A DNA stretch of 64,000 nucleotides from NCBI GenBank assembly GCA_963714875.1, contig CAVQQI010000008.1, positions 1-64,000 of the forward strand. The letters run 5' to 3'. Of this stretch, positions 63,931-64,000 are shown piece after piece (position 1 is the stretch's first letter; every line of letters begins with the position of its first letter). A program made the position numbers and the translations under genes. The notes beneath the pieces were generated by a model. That model was not told where the DNA came from. It saw nothing but the letters and a program-made list of their open reading frames with translations, and ran no database searches. Source of the DNA: JBAOHV01 sp963714875 (GTDB lineage: Bacteria; Actinomycetota; Acidimicrobiia; Acidimicrobiales; Microtrichaceae).

Positions 63931-64000
63931 TCAGGACGGGGCGGTGGAGATTTCGGGGACGGGAGGGGCGGAACGGGGAACGACGTCGAGGCAGTCGAGC

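Overview
This is high-GC bacterial DNA with GTG starts, 4-bp ATGA/GTGA gene overlaps, leaderless-looking promoters and regulators of the BTAD/AfsR, MalT-LuxR, MarR, TetR and WYL types. It most likely comes from an actinomycete-phylum organism; a soil or aquatic Acidimicrobiia-like lineage is my inference. Many genes are split by single-base frameshifts, and most that I could resolve are one missing G/C in a short G/C run (GGG where GGGG restores the frame). I read these mainly as assembly indels and annotate the gene across the break, keeping 'pseudogene' for truncated or clearly decayed copies.

Layout. 0-5.5 kb: msrA, a hypothetical protein, a lipase-like hydrolase and two tandem paralogous lipoprotein esterases, then the initiator tRNA-fMet with its terminator. 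6-15.8 kb: a cyclase-domain/AAA regulator, a gluconate-dehydrogenase-like gamma subunit with a GMC oxidoreductase, and a large BTAD regulator. 15.9-17.5 kb: first copy of a duplicated block (small membrane protein, ECF sigma factor with zinc-finger anti-sigma domain, GDT1/TMEM165-type transporter); this copy is decayed. 18-21.3 kb: VOC and MarR genes, then an integrase fragment, a MarR operon with a visible promoter/operator and a HIRAN protein, framed by two relics of the tRNA-fMet 3' end.

21.3-59.3 kb: an accessory-looking region bounded by tRNA-fMet 3'-half repeats. It holds a small aromatic ring-cleavage set (flavin hydroxylase, SDR, extradiol-type VOC enzyme, fumarylacetoacetase-family hydrolase, TetR), a MalT-type LuxR regulator, many small MarR/WYL/XRE-controlled redox and transport genes, an epoxide hydrolase, a VapBC module, and from 42 to 59 kb a largely unbroken catabolic cluster: two metal-dependent amidohydrolases, an amidohydrolase of the D-aminoacylase type, acyl-CoA ligase, aldehyde dehydrogenase, beta-keto acid cleavage enzyme, acetoacetate-decarboxylase-like protein, thioesterase, two SDRs, a Rieske oxygenase, a cytochrome P450 and three TetR regulators. 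The genes would fit oxidative attack (P450/Rieske), dehydrogenation, hydrolytic ring or amide opening, CoA activation and thiolytic-like shortening of an unknown substrate. A MazEF-like toxin-antitoxin pair inside this cluster sits between 40-bp inverted repeats flanked by a 15-bp direct repeat that includes the P450 stop codon, so it looks like a mobile cassette.

59.5-64 kb: a 3' fragment of the epoxide hydrolase gene, a membrane protein, the intact second copy of the sigma/GDT1 block, shards of a zinc-type alcohol dehydrogenase interleaved with a secreted-protein gene, and a partial gene at the edge.
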